The notes beneath the pieces are model-generated. The model made no database searches. It was not told the origin of the DNA and saw only the letters and a list, made by a program, of their open reading frames with translations. This document shows, piece after piece, positions 9,036 to 18,390 of a stretch of DNA of 64,000 nucleotides. Source of the stretch: Candidatus Levybacteria bacterium RIFCSPLOWO2_01_FULL_42_15 (GTDB lineage Bacteria; Patescibacteriota; Microgenomatia; Levybacterales; UBA12049); NCBI GenBank assembly GCA_001784055.1, contig MFOZ01000019.1, forward strand, positions 21,603 to 85,602, written 5' to 3'. The number at the start of each line of letters is the position of its first letter. Position 1 is the stretch's first letter. Made by a program: the position numbers and the translations under genes.

Positions 9036-9848
9036 TTATCTAAAGAGATAAAAATATATATCTGATAAAGAAAATGGCTTATTATTCTTTTTAAATTTTT
9101 TAATGTCGGCCAAAGTAGGAAATGAAAAGTATTGCTTTTCATTTGGATGAAATCGGGCAAAAATTTCGATTTTATTGCTCGTTATATTCTTTAAAGCTTT
9201 TATCGTAGGGCCAATACTCTTATCAAATCCAAGAATATAGTTTTTAAATAAGGAATTGTTTTTAATTAAAGGAATAATTTCTTGATAAACGACATTTCCT
9301 TGGTCTACTTTCGGTGTCATGAAATGAATGCTTACTCCAAACTCTTTTTCATTATAAAACATGGCCCAAAAAACTGGCAATACTCCGCCATATTTTGGCA
9401 AAAGCGCAGTATGTCTATTAATGCATGCAATTTGAGGTAATTCTAAAAGATTTTTTTTAAATATCTGTCCCGAAGAAGAAATAATAATATCAATATTTAA
9501 TTTTCTTAAATAAGCAAGATGTTTACGGCTGTTAACATTATCTATTTTCACATACGGAACGTGAAATATGCGAGCAATTGATTGTACGGAGTATGTATTT
9601 TTTATTTGTATCTTATCCAAAAGATTTCTCACAAAACTCAATACTGCTATGCTAATAAAACCGAGGGTGCCCCATAAATGATATTGTTCAAGTAAGTAGT
9701 ATGGAAATCCTTTTTTATAAATTTCCTTTAAGACGGTAACCCCAATAATTTTAAATTCCTTATCTGGTAGCTTTTGGAACAATCCTAAAAAATAATGAGG
9801 ATGGAAAAGATTTTCTTCTGTAAGAATAAGATAGATTCGTTTTTTCAT
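9036..9848 (-). CDS. Formyltransferase-family protein (sugar N-formyltransferase-like)
   Basis: A 270-residue protein with a formyl-tetrahydrofolate transferase core. The catalytic triad region is seen as CINRHTALLPKYGG, with the N-x-H pair, followed by GVSIHFMTPKVDQGNVV, with the conserved aspartate. It lacks the C-terminal tRNA-binding domain of methionyl-tRNA formyltransferase. It lies beside a polysaccharide deacetylase and a DegT aminotransferase. N-formylation of an amino sugar for the surface glycan is therefore the most likely role, by inference. Its start overlaps the deacetylase stop by 1 bp. Confidence 0.75.
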   Translation of the reverse strand: MKKRIYLILTEENLFHPHYFLGLFQKLPDKEFKIIGVTVLKEIYKKGFPYYLLEQYHLWGTLGFISIAVLSFVRNLLDKIQIKNTYSVQSIARIFHVPYVKIDNVNSRKHLAYLRKLNIDIIISSSGQIFKKNLLELPQIACINRHTALLPKYGGVLPVFWAMFYNEKEFGVSIHFMTPKVDQGNVVYQEIIPLIKNNSLFKNYILGFDKSIGPTIKALKNITSNKIEIFARFHPNEKQYFSFPTLADIKKFKKNNKPFSLSDIYFYLFR

Positions 9849-10720
9849 TAAACAATTTTTCTACTTTTAAGATATTCCATGCAAGTCTGAAAGGAGAAAT
9901 TAGCTAATAGGTGTTCAAACATATTGTTAACAGATATCTTATAGGGTAAAAAAAGTGGATTTTTTAAAAAACTTTCTTGCTCGTCTGGTATATATTTTTT
10001 TGATTTGGATTTTGGCATAATGAGTTGCCAGTTGTGAATAAAAAGATTTGCTACTTCCCCCTTTTTGCTATATGCAGATAATTTTTTTGCATAATACTCT
10101 TTTTTTAGAATGCTCCAGAAATAACTTGACCCAAAAGGAATGCCAAATCGAAATAAATTTTCTAAAGATATGCTACTTGGAAATGAAATATCAGAAATGC
10201 TTGGATTGTAGGATTGATTTGCTACGGATACAGGTAGCTCATAAATGCCATCAAAATTATATATACGTCCTGAATTTCCATAAGTGGATGAAGAATAGAG
10301 AAAGCCCCAATCTTTTAAGATATTGTAACCCTCTTTAAAAAAAACAATATTTGGCGCCTGGAAGCCCTTTACGTGATACTTTTGCAACAAATTTTTTGAT
10401 GCTTCAAGTTCATTTTTCAGAATTTTTTCATTATCTATATAACTATGTGAATAGCCATGCCAACCTATTTCATGGCCTTCTGCTTGTATCTTTTTTAGTA
10501 ATCCTGGATATAATTCTTCTAATTTAAATACAACAAAAAAGGTAATTTTCTGATTATATTTTTTTAACACATCTAAAACAAATTGTAACGCCGATACAAT
10601 ATAATCATTGTCAAGTTGTCGAAGCTTCGCATTTGATAAATTATACTTATTGATTTTTCTTGAAACCACCCAGGATTCAAAATCCATGCAAAGGAGGTGA
10701 GAAAAGCCATTTTTTTCCAT
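9848..10720 (-). CDS. Polysaccharide deacetylase (NodB/CE4 family)
   Basis: A metal-dependent carbohydrate deacetylase of 290 residues. Motif 1 is seen as LCMDFESW near residue 11, and motif 2 as GHEIGWHGYSH around residue 92, with both metal-binding histidines. The conserved FFVVFKLEE strand lies before it and QAPN after it. This layout resembles the deacetylases of exopolysaccharide loci (DUF3473-like) rather than peptidoglycan deacetylases. No signal peptide is visible, so it may act on a cytoplasmic lipid-linked or nucleotide-linked sugar. It forms a minus-strand trio with the formyltransferase and a methyltransferase. Confidence 0.82.
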   Translation of the reverse strand: MEKNGFSHLLCMDFESWVVSRKINKYNLSNAKLRQLDNDYIVSALQFVLDVLKKYNQKITFFVVFKLEELYPGLLKKIQAEGHEIGWHGYSHSYIDNEKILKNELEASKNLLQKYHVKGFQAPNIVFFKEGYNILKDWGFLYSSSTYGNSGRIYNFDGIYELPVSVANQSYNPSISDISFPSSISLENLFRFGIPFGSSYFWSILKKEYYAKKLSAYSKKGEVANLFIHNWQLIMPKSKSKKYIPDEQESFLKNPLFLPYKISVNNMFEHLLANFSFQTCMEYLKSRKIV

Positions 10721-10740
10721 AATTGCCTTTCAACAAAAAA

Positions 10741-11523
10741 CTACTTTCGCATTATTACACAGTAGCTATAGGCGAATCGGTCATCATGATCAAAAATATC
10801 GATAATAAAGCCAAACATATTGGTAGCAAAAAATATAAAAGGAGAAACCAAAAACAAAGCAATACGAATAATAATTGGCCCCTCGGCTATTTTTCTTATA
10901 ACATAATGATTAATCATTGATGCAATGGTTGTACCGAAGTAAGAATATGTATAAATGCGTTCAATGGTAAAGCCAGTTCGTTTTGCTAAATATTGGTACC
11001 CGCCTTTAGTAAATCGATAGAAATCTTTTTCTATACCTCCATGATCTCTGTATAAAAATGGTGTACTCGTAATACAAAGACCACCTTTTTTTAATACTCG
11101 ATAGGCTTCTGCAAAAAATTGTACCGGATCTTCGATGTGTTCCAAAACAGAATAATTATAATATACGTCAAATGAGTTTTTTTTAAATTGAAGGTCTAGC
11201 GCATTACATTCTACGTCGATTCTTGCTTTATCTTTAGCTTTTCCGTAAAGGATATGTGTTATCATTCCCAGTGATTCAATTATTCTTGCTTGTTTTGTGA
11301 AGTCTTCATCCCAACTGGAATAATCAGTAGCGATATATTCTTTTATCTTTTTATTTAATTGCAAAGCCCGTTCTTTTTTAACACAATTTCCGCAGCCGGT
11401 CTCAAGAACCCTTCCATAGAAATGTGAAATGAGTTCATCATTTTCCGCGTTTGCTTTTATCATACTAAGCCAATGTGGATAAAATGGGGTATTTACCAAA
11501 AGCGTAAAAACAACACGAAACAT
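10741..11523 (-). CDS. SAM-dependent methyltransferase (Methyltransf_11 type)
   Basis: Class I methyltransferase. Motif I is GRVLETGCGN around residue 38, motif II NSFDVYYNYSVLEHIEDP around residue 117, and motif III AYRVLKKGGLCITSTPF around residue 140. The C-terminal 60 residues hold hydrophobic stretches suggesting membrane association. The 260-residue start at 11523 is the longest; a shorter start at MIKANAEN (about 11463) is also plausible. It leads the minus-strand trio and diverges from the aminotransferase gene, with about 90 bp between the starts. The substrate is unknown but probably a glycan or lipid carrier. Confidence 0.78.
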   Translation of the reverse strand: MFRVVFTLLVNTPFYPHWLSMIKANAENDELISHFYGRVLETGCGNCVKKERALQLNKKIKEYIATDYSSWDEDFTKQARIIESLGMITHILYGKAKDKARIDVECNALDLQFKKNSFDVYYNYSVLEHIEDPVQFFAEAYRVLKKGGLCITSTPFLYRDHGGIEKDFYRFTKGGYQYLAKRTGFTIERIYTYSYFGTTIASMINHYVIRKIAEGPIIIRIALFLVSPFIFFATNMFGFIIDIFDHDDRFAYSYCVIMRK

Positions 11524-11613
11524 ATATCTATTATATTTCTAAACGTATCTAATCGCAACTTGCTCACTTTAATGATACAATTGGGTTTAAGTCAATGCAG
11601 TAGAATTGAAAAT

Positions 11614-12732
11614 ATGAAAAAAATAAACTTGTTCGAGCCATATTGGACGAATGAAGACCTCGATGCTGTAACAGGTGTAATTAAAAGCGGTTGGTGGAAA
11701 GAAGGACCGATTTGTGAAAAGTTGGAAGAAGAATTTTGTGCGTATACGAAAACAAAGTATGCCGTATCAGTAAATAGTGCTACTGTGGGACTGGACTTAA
11801 TTTTTAAAGCATATGGTATTAAAAATGGAGAAGTAATTTTGCCCGCATTGACTTTTGTCGCTACAGGACTGATCCCCTTATATAACGATTGCAAGGTTAT
11901 ATTTGCTGATATAGATGAAGCAACACTGACAATTGACCCAAAAGATGTCGTGAAAAAAATAACTTCTAAAACAAAAGCAATTATCGTACAGCATCAATCC
12001 GGATACCCCGTAGATTTGGATAGTTTTGAGCAATTTAAAAAAAAAGGAATTTTAGTAATTGAAGATGCGGCTCACGGCGCCGGAACTTTTTATAAGGGAG
12101 AGCATGTTGGTACCAGAAATCCTTCTGTTTTTTCATTCAATGTTGTAAAAAATATTGCAGCGTGTGAGGGGGGGATGGTTACGACAGATAATAAGGATAT
12201 GGCAGAGAAAATGATGACCTTGCGATGGTTTGGTATAGATCAATTTGCCTGGAAAAAAGAAAAAAAGAAACATTTATGGGATTATTCCATCTCCATGGTT
12301 GGATATAAATATCATTTCAATGATATTTTTGCCTCACTTGCTCGTGTACAATTAAAAAGGCTTAATAAAACAAATAAAAAAAGAAAAGAATTAGCTCAGA
12401 GGTATAATGATAATTTTTTAAATAGATCCCTTCCTGTAAGAATTTTACTTATCAATTCCCCGGATATAATTTCTTCTCGTCATCAATATATTATTCGGGT
12501 TGACGAGAAGCATAGGGATTCTTTAATTAATTGGTTGACAGACCATAAAATAATATCAGGAGTACATTATAAACCGATAAACCTATATCCGATTTTTGGT
12601 GGACATGGACATACTCCTGTTACTGATAGGGAATGGGGAAAAATGGTAACATTGCCTTTGCATCCGAAAATGACATTTGAAGATGTCGATCATGTTTGTG
12701 AAGTAATAGCTCGATATTTTAAGCAAAATTAG
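11614..12732 (+). CDS. DegT/DnrJ/EryC1/StrS-family sugar aminotransferase
   Basis: PLP-dependent aminotransferase that converts a keto-sugar nucleotide to an amino sugar. I start it at the ATG at 11614 (MKKINLFEPYW), giving 372 residues; the 47 codons upstream in frame do not resemble the family. Motifs seen are LPALTFVATG, VIEDAAHGAGTFYKG with the PLP-binding aspartate, and SFNVVKNIAACEGGM with the Schiff-base lysine. A TAGAAT box at 11601-11606 ends 7 bp before the start. With the formyltransferase, RmlC/D and acetyltransferases nearby, an N-acylated dideoxy amino sugar is a likely product. Confidence 0.88.
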   Translation: MKKINLFEPYWTNEDLDAVTGVIKSGWWKEGPICEKLEEEFCAYTKTKYAVSVNSATVGLDLIFKAYGIKNGEVILPALTFVATGLIPLYNDCKVIFADIDEATLTIDPKDVVKKITSKTKAIIVQHQSGYPVDLDSFEQFKKKGILVIEDAAHGAGTFYKGEHVGTRNPSVFSFNVVKNIAACEGGMVTTDNKDMAEKMMTLRWFGIDQFAWKKEKKKHLWDYSISMVGYKYHFNDIFASLARVQLKRLNKTNKKRKELAQRYNDNFLNRSLPVRILLINSPDIISSRHQYIIRVDEKHRDSLINWLTDHKIISGVHYKPINLYPIFGGHGHTPVTDREWGKMVTLPLHPKMTFEDVDHVCEVIARYFKQN

Positions 12733-12741
12733 TATTAGCTT

Positions 12742-14253
12742 GTGTTTTATTTTGTTGGATTTATTATTCCATTGATTAGTTATTTGTTTCAGATTTATCC
12801 CCGCTTGATAAATCGCTACTTTGGCGTGGATGTTTGGTCTCGGATGCTTGAGGCCGATTTTATTCGAAGAAATGGGCACCGAGTTCCTATGCAAAAAATC
12901 AGCGATGGATTTATTTTGGAAGGATACTTTAATTATCCTCCTGTATTGCCTTGGCTCTTATCTTTTCTCTCAAAAAAAACGTTATTGGGCGTGCAGGGTT
13001 TTATCGCGCCGCTTTTTGATGTTATACAAAATATTTTAGTTTTTATTGCCATACTACAGTTAACTGGCAATATAGCTATCGCCGTACTGGGTCAAATTAT
13101 CTATGCAACAATTCCTCTGGCTATCCTTGAGAATAGCTATTTAACTCCGCGATCGTTAGGTTATCTTACTTTTACTGTTGCATTTTACCCCTTAATTCTT
13201 TATTCCCTCGTACCCAATCCATTCTATCTTACCGTTGGGTTTATGTTTACCGTACTCTGTTTTTTTACGCACAGATTTGCCACTCAATCACTTCTTTTTA
13301 TGTGCGTATTTTTTTCTATCATAGATAGAAATCCTTTTTATCTCGCCGTTTTTTTTGGTGCTATGATTGTAGCAATTATCACAAGCCGTGGGTATTACCT
13401 GCGGGTTCTCGATGGACATATTGCAAATATTTACTTTTGGGTTTTAAATTATAAACTACGATTTGCCCATCAGGTACGAGGTATAGTAAAGAAAAGACAG
13501 AAGTGGGATTTTGTAAGCTTAGTATATTTTGTTTTAGGAAAATTTACCCCAGTGACACTTATTGGGACAAATCTTTGGATTGTAGTCCCGGTATTTTTCC
13601 TTCTGGAGAAGCTATTCGGTTTTGGTATCATTCCACAAGAGATTCTTATGGAACCGCTCTATTTTAAGATGTCTTTATGGGTACTATTTTGCTATGTTCT
13701 TGGAGCGCTTGTTTTATCCATTCCCTATCTTCAGCCTATTGGAGAAGGCCAGCGATATTTAGAAATGGCACTAGCTCCTACAGCAATAGTAGCAGCAGTG
13801 ACATTTTCCCCCCTTTGGAGTACAGGCTATGCTGTTATTGCAACCGCTTGTTTTGTTCTCATACTTTGTACCAATATTGCTCTTACATTTATCTCGCAAT
13901 GGATGGGGATAATCAATGACAAATATAGAAGCCTTCATAAAGACATGCGAGAAGTATTTGCATTTATTAATACGCTCAAACCAGCTTCCCGAATTCTCTG
14001 TATTCCTCACCAAATAACAACAATGGTTTTGTACAATACAAAAGCAAGCGTATTGGTAGATATTCAAACGGGGACGTTACAACGAATACGTGATGTTTAC
14101 CCAATATTAAGAAGCTCCGTACAAGATATCGCTAAAAAGTATAATCTTAATATGCTTATTCTCAAAAAATATTTTGCGTCCATGGAAGAACTTAAACTTG
14201 ATAAGAAATCTTTGATTTTTGAAACAGAAGAAACACAGATATTTAAACTTTAG
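12742..14253 (+). CDS. Polytopic membrane protein, possible GT-C-type glycosyltransferase
   Basis: A 503-residue protein with roughly 9-11 hydrophobic segments spread over residues 1-395 and a soluble C-terminal tail of about 100 residues. The first extracytoplasmic loop contains GVDVWSRMLEADF. An acidic loop after the first membrane segment is usual in lipid-carrier-dependent GT-C enzymes, so that function is possible but not shown. The start is a GTG at 12742, 9 bp after the aminotransferase stop. It ends 1 bp before the NeuD-like gene. It could instead be a glycan polymerase or a DUF-type membrane protein. Confidence 0.6.
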   Translation: MFYFVGFIIPLISYLFQIYPRLINRYFGVDVWSRMLEADFIRRNGHRVPMQKISDGFILEGYFNYPPVLPWLLSFLSKKTLLGVQGFIAPLFDVIQNILVFIAILQLTGNIAIAVLGQIIYATIPLAILENSYLTPRSLGYLTFTVAFYPLILYSLVPNPFYLTVGFMFTVLCFFTHRFATQSLLFMCVFFSIIDRNPFYLAVFFGAMIVAIITSRGYYLRVLDGHIANIYFWVLNYKLRFAHQVRGIVKKRQKWDFVSLVYFVLGKFTPVTLIGTNLWIVVPVFFLLEKLFGFGIIPQEILMEPLYFKMSLWVLFCYVLGALVLSIPYLQPIGEGQRYLEMALAPTAIVAAVTFSPLWSTGYAVIATACFVLILCTNIALTFISQWMGIINDKYRSLHKDMREVFAFINTLKPASRILCIPHQITTMVLYNTKASVLVDIQTGTLQRIRDVYPILRSSVQDIAKKYNLNMLILKKYFASMEELKLDKKSLIFETEETQIFKL

Positions 14254-14254
14254 T

Positions 14255-14920
14255 ATGGATAAAACAAAGAAAGTAATAACGAAGGTTCTTATTCTCGGAA
14301 CAGGAGGCATGTGTATTGATATTCTCGATATAATGAATGAGTTAGGTGGGTATACCTGTATTGGTTTTCTTGATGATGATAAGGAAAAATGGAATAAGGA
14401 ATATCAAGGCGTACGTGTTTTAGGACCTCTCACAAAGGCCAAAGAGTTTGTTGATGCCTATTTTGTTAACGGTATTGGTAATGCAAGCAATTTTTTGCAG
14501 AAAAAAACAATTATCGATAGAACAGGAATTCCTGATGAAAAATTTCTATCTCTTGTTCATCCCACAGCCAGTATATCAAAAAGGGCTTCAGTTGGAATGG
14601 GTACTGTGATATTTCAGCATGTTACTGTGGCATCAAATGCAAAAATTGGCAATCACGTTTTAATTATGGCCAATAGTGTGGTAAGTCATGATGTGATAGT
14701 GGGCGATTATACATATATAACAGGAGGTGCATGTATTTCTGGCTTGGTTACCATCGGCAGATCATCCTATTTGGGAACAAACTGTTCAATTATTGGCAAA
14801 ATTACCATTGGAGACAATGTGCTTATAGGTATGGGGAGCGTTGTGTTGAAAGATGTACCCTCGGATAGTGTATACGTAGGGAATCCTGCTAAATTTTTAC
14901 GGAAAATAAATAACATGTAA
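14255..14920 (+). CDS. NeuD/PglD-type sugar O- or N-acetyltransferase
   Basis: A 221-residue acetyltransferase with an N-terminal Rossmann-like sugar-nucleotide domain (VLILGTGGMCIDILDIM, then GFLDDD) and a C-terminal left-handed beta-helix starting around residue 100 (HPTASISKRASVGMGTVIF). The end VYVGNPAKFLRKI is typical of PglD, which acetylates UDP-4-amino sugars. I use the ATG at 14255 rather than an upstream in-frame start inside the previous gene. With the aminotransferase 1.5 kb upstream it could make an N-acetylated amino sugar such as a bacillosamine- or perosamine-type residue; the exact sugar is unknown. Confidence 0.85.
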   Translation: MDKTKKVITKVLILGTGGMCIDILDIMNELGGYTCIGFLDDDKEKWNKEYQGVRVLGPLTKAKEFVDAYFVNGIGNASNFLQKKTIIDRTGIPDEKFLSLVHPTASISKRASVGMGTVIFQHVTVASNAKIGNHVLIMANSVVSHDVIVGDYTYITGGACISGLVTIGRSSYLGTNCSIIGKITIGDNVLIGMGSVVLKDVPSDSVYVGNPAKFLRKINNM

Positions 14921-14989
14921 TAGGATATCTGAATGATTCTGTGAGATGCTTGTGTATTGCAGGGAGAAAGTTGAGGATTGGAGGAAATA

Positions 14990-15625
14990 TTAATTTTTTA
15001 CGGCCATAGCAATAAGTTCATCAATAGGTTTATTATACCAGCTGCTTTGTTTATATTCCTTAATTTTGTTAGGGGAGAAGCGGAATTTTATTAATTTTGC
15101 CGGAACCCCGCCATAAATCCCAAATTCTTGCGTAAGTCCCTTTACTAAGGAGTGTGTGCCAATCCCTCCACCATTTTTTATCGTACTGCCTCCTATTACG
15201 CTTACATTCTCGCCAATCCAAACATCTTTTTCTATTTTCGTATAGCCATAGTAAACTCTTTCTTTATTGCGCAGAGCTTTTTGCTTACTTTTTTTCAGGA
15301 GAATATAGAAGCTAAATGTTGAGAAACGATTATAATTGTGACCGTACGGCAAAACCTTAAAATCAGCACCGATAGATGTGAATTTATCAATAGAAACATT
15401 GGAAATTTTAGCATCCCGTCCAAGAATTGAATATTCCTCGAGAATTACATTTGGTCCTATCCACGAATTACATCCCACTCTCGCATTTTTTTTTATTGTA
15501 ACAGTGAATATGTCTATCAGGCATCCTCCGCGAATCATAGCTCCCGGATATCGTATCCAATAAACCGGCATTAATATCCACCCAAGTATATTAGCAACTG
15601 TTTTTTCCATAAATCTAATTACCAT
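14990..15625 (-). CDS. Hexapeptide-repeat acetyltransferase (CatB/WbbJ-like)
   Basis: A 211-residue left-handed beta-helix acyltransferase. Repeats begin around residue 45 (KKNARVGCNSWIGPNVIL) and are interrupted by a loop with PYGHNYNRFS around residue 93. They resume with KIEKDVWIGENVSVIGG, and the protein ends with the GIYGGVPAKLIKF signature. The N-terminus has one hydrophobic segment (ILGWILMPVYWI). The start could be at 15625 or at the second ATG (MEKTVANI). It stands alone on the minus strand between two plus-strand genes. Likely role: O-acetylation of a glycan. Confidence 0.75.
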   Translation of the reverse strand: MVIRFMEKTVANILGWILMPVYWIRYPGAMIRGGCLIDIFTVTIKKNARVGCNSWIGPNVILEEYSILGRDAKISNVSIDKFTSIGADFKVLPYGHNYNRFSTFSFYILLKKSKQKALRNKERVYYGYTKIEKDVWIGENVSVIGGSTIKNGGGIGTHSLVKGLTQEFGIYGGVPAKLIKFRFSPNKIKEYKQSSWYNKPIDELIAMAVKN

Positions 15626-15731
15626 AAATTATAAGATAAAGAGCTTATGCTGGCAAGTATTTGTTTTTTTTGCAATTTGTATAATAATAGTGTATAAAAA
15701 TGAAAGTAAAATTTTTATATCTAATTTATTT
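15626..15731. promoter_or_regulatory. AT-rich divergent intergenic region with a candidate -10 box
   Basis: Very AT-rich spacer between the minus-strand acetyltransferase and the GT2 remnant. A TATAAT at 15680-15685 could drive the plus strand, but no convincing -35 sits at the right distance. Nothing else is recognisable. Confidence 0.3.
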
Positions 15732-15824
15732 ATGTTAAATTCTAATAAAAATGAAAACCCATTTGTATTAATAATGACTCTTTCCTATTGGGGATTAAGA
15801 CCAAAAATTTTCCGCGGTTTTTAA
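15732..15824 (+). pseudogene. Remnant of a GT2 glycosyltransferase N-terminus
   Basis: The 30-codon open frame from the ATG at 15732 ends at TAA 15822. It contains NPFVLIMTLSYWGLRPKIF, which lines up with the start of the intact GT2 at 4169 (NPLVSIIIPLHWGLKPENF). The similarity stops at a premature stop codon, and no continuation is seen before the next gene at 15837. I read this as the decayed 5' end of a duplicated GT2 gene. A chance match or a small leader peptide is less likely given about 9 identities over 19 positions with no gaps. Confidence 0.6.
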
Positions 15825-15836
15825 TGGAGAAAGATA

Positions 15837-18290
15837 ATGCTTAATATAAAACAAGGTATAAAAAATCATAAAATTATTATTGCAATGGCGCTCGTTCTCT
15901 TTTCTATCCCTTTCTTTTGGCTAAAGCCGGGAGAAATAGATATGGGAGGAGACGGGGGAAGTCTGTATTTTTATGATCCTATTAATTTCATAAAGCACTC
16001 TGCCATATTCGAAAGTCTTCCATTTGGGACAGGAGTAATAGATACGCAATTTTATTACTTGCCTTTCGTAACTCTCATCACGCTTCTAAAAATTTTTTTG
16101 TCATCGCATCTTTTAAGCATTCTGCATAATAGTACGAAGTTGGTTGTTGGTTTTCTTTCCATATATGGCATTATGAAAGTGTTGCTTTCTTTCTCAAGGG
16201 AGAAAAATGCTCTTTTACGAGAAAAATTTAAAAAAATAGAAATCGTTAGCATTCTTACAGGTATTTTTTATATATTTTTACCGGTACTTACGATGGATGA
16301 TAGGTATGTTAATCCTCTGTCAATCCATGACCAGGTATTTTTAAATCCTCTTATATTTTATCTGATGTTAAAGTTTATTCTTACAGAAAAATGGAAATAT
16401 CTCGTAATTGCATTAGGGGTTAGTCTGATTCTTTCTCATAATTTTTATATTGCCTCTCCATCTCTTTATGCATTTTATCCTTTCGCGTTTTTATTTCTCG
16501 TTCTTTATGTCAGAATTATATTAAAAAGAACATTACCAATAAAAAGGATAATAGTAGGGGTAGTTTTCTTTATTTTTCTGCATTTTTTTCATTTGTGGCC
16601 TGAGATAGCAAACTTATTTAATTCGGGGTCCAACATCAATGTTCGAATATTTAGCAAAGAAGCATACAAACAACAGACGCAGTATTTCTACGGCGTTATT
16701 CATATTGCAAGTCTTGCAAAAAGCATACTTTTGCCTTCAATTTCAGGAGGCGCGTGGTTGATTTTTGTCTTCATTAGTCCCCTTATTATCTTATTAGGTT
16801 TTTTGAAGAACAGGTTTAGGTCAAGACTATTTTTGCTTACAGGATTATTTTTCTTAATTACGCTTTTTCTTATTTCGGCAAAAATTTCTTACACGAGTAT
16901 AAAACTGTACGAAATGTTTTTTTTATATATACCGGGATTTGGTATGTTTCGGAATTTTTATATCCAATGGATATATGTATTTGCATTTTTTTACACGCTT
17001 ATGTTCGGACAAGCGCTTTATTTAATTTACTCCTCACTTGATAATAAAAAAGTTAATCTTATTTCTCTAATGTTGGCGATCTATCTTATTGGTAGCGCTT
17101 GGCTATTTATAAACGGTCATCAATTTAATCCTCCTTATGTTGATTCAGATAATGTGAGAAGACATCTCGTTATGGATCCCGAATATGAAAAGATGCTTGA
17201 GTTTATCCGAAATGTACCATATGATGGTAAATTACTTCAATTTCCCTTTAATGATTTTAATCATCAGGTTGTTCATGGAATAGGTGATGGTGCGTATATT
17301 GGCGCCACATCAATAGGACAACTTACGGGAGTTAAGGATTTTTCAGGTTATTGGCATACGGCTCCATATAGCCAGGCATTTCTTGAGTCAAGTAAAAAAA
17401 AGGATTACGAAACATTAATAAAAATCCTTGGGCTTTTAAATATCCGTTATATTTTTTATAATTCTGATCCAAGAGTTTACGATACTACTTTCACCGGCCG
17501 ACCGTTTACTTACGTAAGGCAATTTCTTCCTTCGACTCAAAAGGATTATAAGGAGTTTATAAAACCATTGGTAGGGGAGAAACTGTTTGAAGCTGGTTCT
17601 TATAGTCTCTATTTAACAAAAAAAGAATCATATATTCCTCAGATGTATATTCCTAAAGTATCAATGGCTTACAAACACAATCCAAAGTACGATAGGTATT
17701 ATGAAGGAGCATCTTCCTTTATTTTAAATAATAAACAAGATGAGAAAAGAGTGGCTTATATAGAAAAGAACGATTGTAGCGGTAAGCCTTTCCTGCAAAC
17801 CTTTTGTGAAAGAAATGTTTTCTATGAGGGAGCGATGCCAAAAATATATTTTAAAAAAATTAATCCAACAAAATATAAAGTTACAATTTCAGATATACAA
17901 AATCCATTCCTTTTAGTTTTTTCAGATACTTTTAATCGCAATTGGAAACTTTTTATTGGCAAAAACAATCCCTTAGAAGAATCCAACGCAAAAATATATT
18001 TCAATGGTGAGATTAGAGAGGAAAAGTCTGAGAATATTTTTATTGATAAAAAAACTTTTGAAACAATCGGATTGAAAAATATACCTGAAGAACAACATTT
18101 TTCCGTGAACGGTTTTGCAAATGCTTGGTATGTACATCCAAAAGATATTGATATGCAACGAGAGGCGACCTTTATAGTAGAGATGATTGATCAGCGGTCA
18201 TTTTATTCTGCGCTTCTGTTATCCTTGATTGCACTTTGTGGGTTTTTTATTTGGGGAATTGTCCTTCTTCTAAGAAAACTTTTAATTTAG
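15837..18290 (+). CDS. Large polytopic membrane protein with extracytoplasmic C-terminal domain (YfhO/GT-C-like)
   Basis: An 817-residue protein. About 10-12 hydrophobic segments lie within residues 1-425, then a soluble extracytoplasmic region of about 360 residues, then a final membrane segment (about 787-812). The first loop carries DMGGDGGSLYFYDP, an acidic loop as expected for lipid-linked-sugar-dependent GT-C enzymes. The membrane-soluble-membrane layout resembles YfhO and arabinofuranosyltransferase-like proteins. Likely role: transfer of a sugar from a polyprenyl carrier on the outer face. No close functional assignment can be made from sequence alone. Confidence 0.65.
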   Translation: MLNIKQGIKNHKIIIAMALVLFSIPFFWLKPGEIDMGGDGGSLYFYDPINFIKHSAIFESLPFGTGVIDTQFYYLPFVTLITLLKIFLSSHLLSILHNSTKLVVGFLSIYGIMKVLLSFSREKNALLREKFKKIEIVSILTGIFYIFLPVLTMDDRYVNPLSIHDQVFLNPLIFYLMLKFILTEKWKYLVIALGVSLILSHNFYIASPSLYAFYPFAFLFLVLYVRIILKRTLPIKRIIVGVVFFIFLHFFHLWPEIANLFNSGSNINVRIFSKEAYKQQTQYFYGVIHIASLAKSILLPSISGGAWLIFVFISPLIILLGFLKNRFRSRLFLLTGLFFLITLFLISAKISYTSIKLYEMFFLYIPGFGMFRNFYIQWIYVFAFFYTLMFGQALYLIYSSLDNKKVNLISLMLAIYLIGSAWLFINGHQFNPPYVDSDNVRRHLVMDPEYEKMLEFIRNVPYDGKLLQFPFNDFNHQVVHGIGDGAYIGATSIGQLTGVKDFSGYWHTAPYSQAFLESSKKKDYETLIKILGLLNIRYIFYNSDPRVYDTTFTGRPFTYVRQFLPSTQKDYKEFIKPLVGEKLFEAGSYSLYLTKKESYIPQMYIPKVSMAYKHNPKYDRYYEGASSFILNNKQDEKRVAYIEKNDCSGKPFLQTFCERNVFYEGAMPKIYFKKINPTKYKVTISDIQNPFLLVFSDTFNRNWKLFIGKNNPLEESNAKIYFNGEIREEKSENIFIDKKTFETIGLKNIPEEQHFSVNGFANAWYVHPKDIDMQREATFIVEMIDQRSFYSALLLSLIALCGFFIWGIVLLLRKLLI

Positions 18291-18390
18291 ATTGACATCG
18301 TTTAAAAACTTTCTCTACGCTTGAGCGAATCATTCATTAGGTATGACTTCTCTTTCCTTATTAATGAATATAGTATATATGTAAATATTT

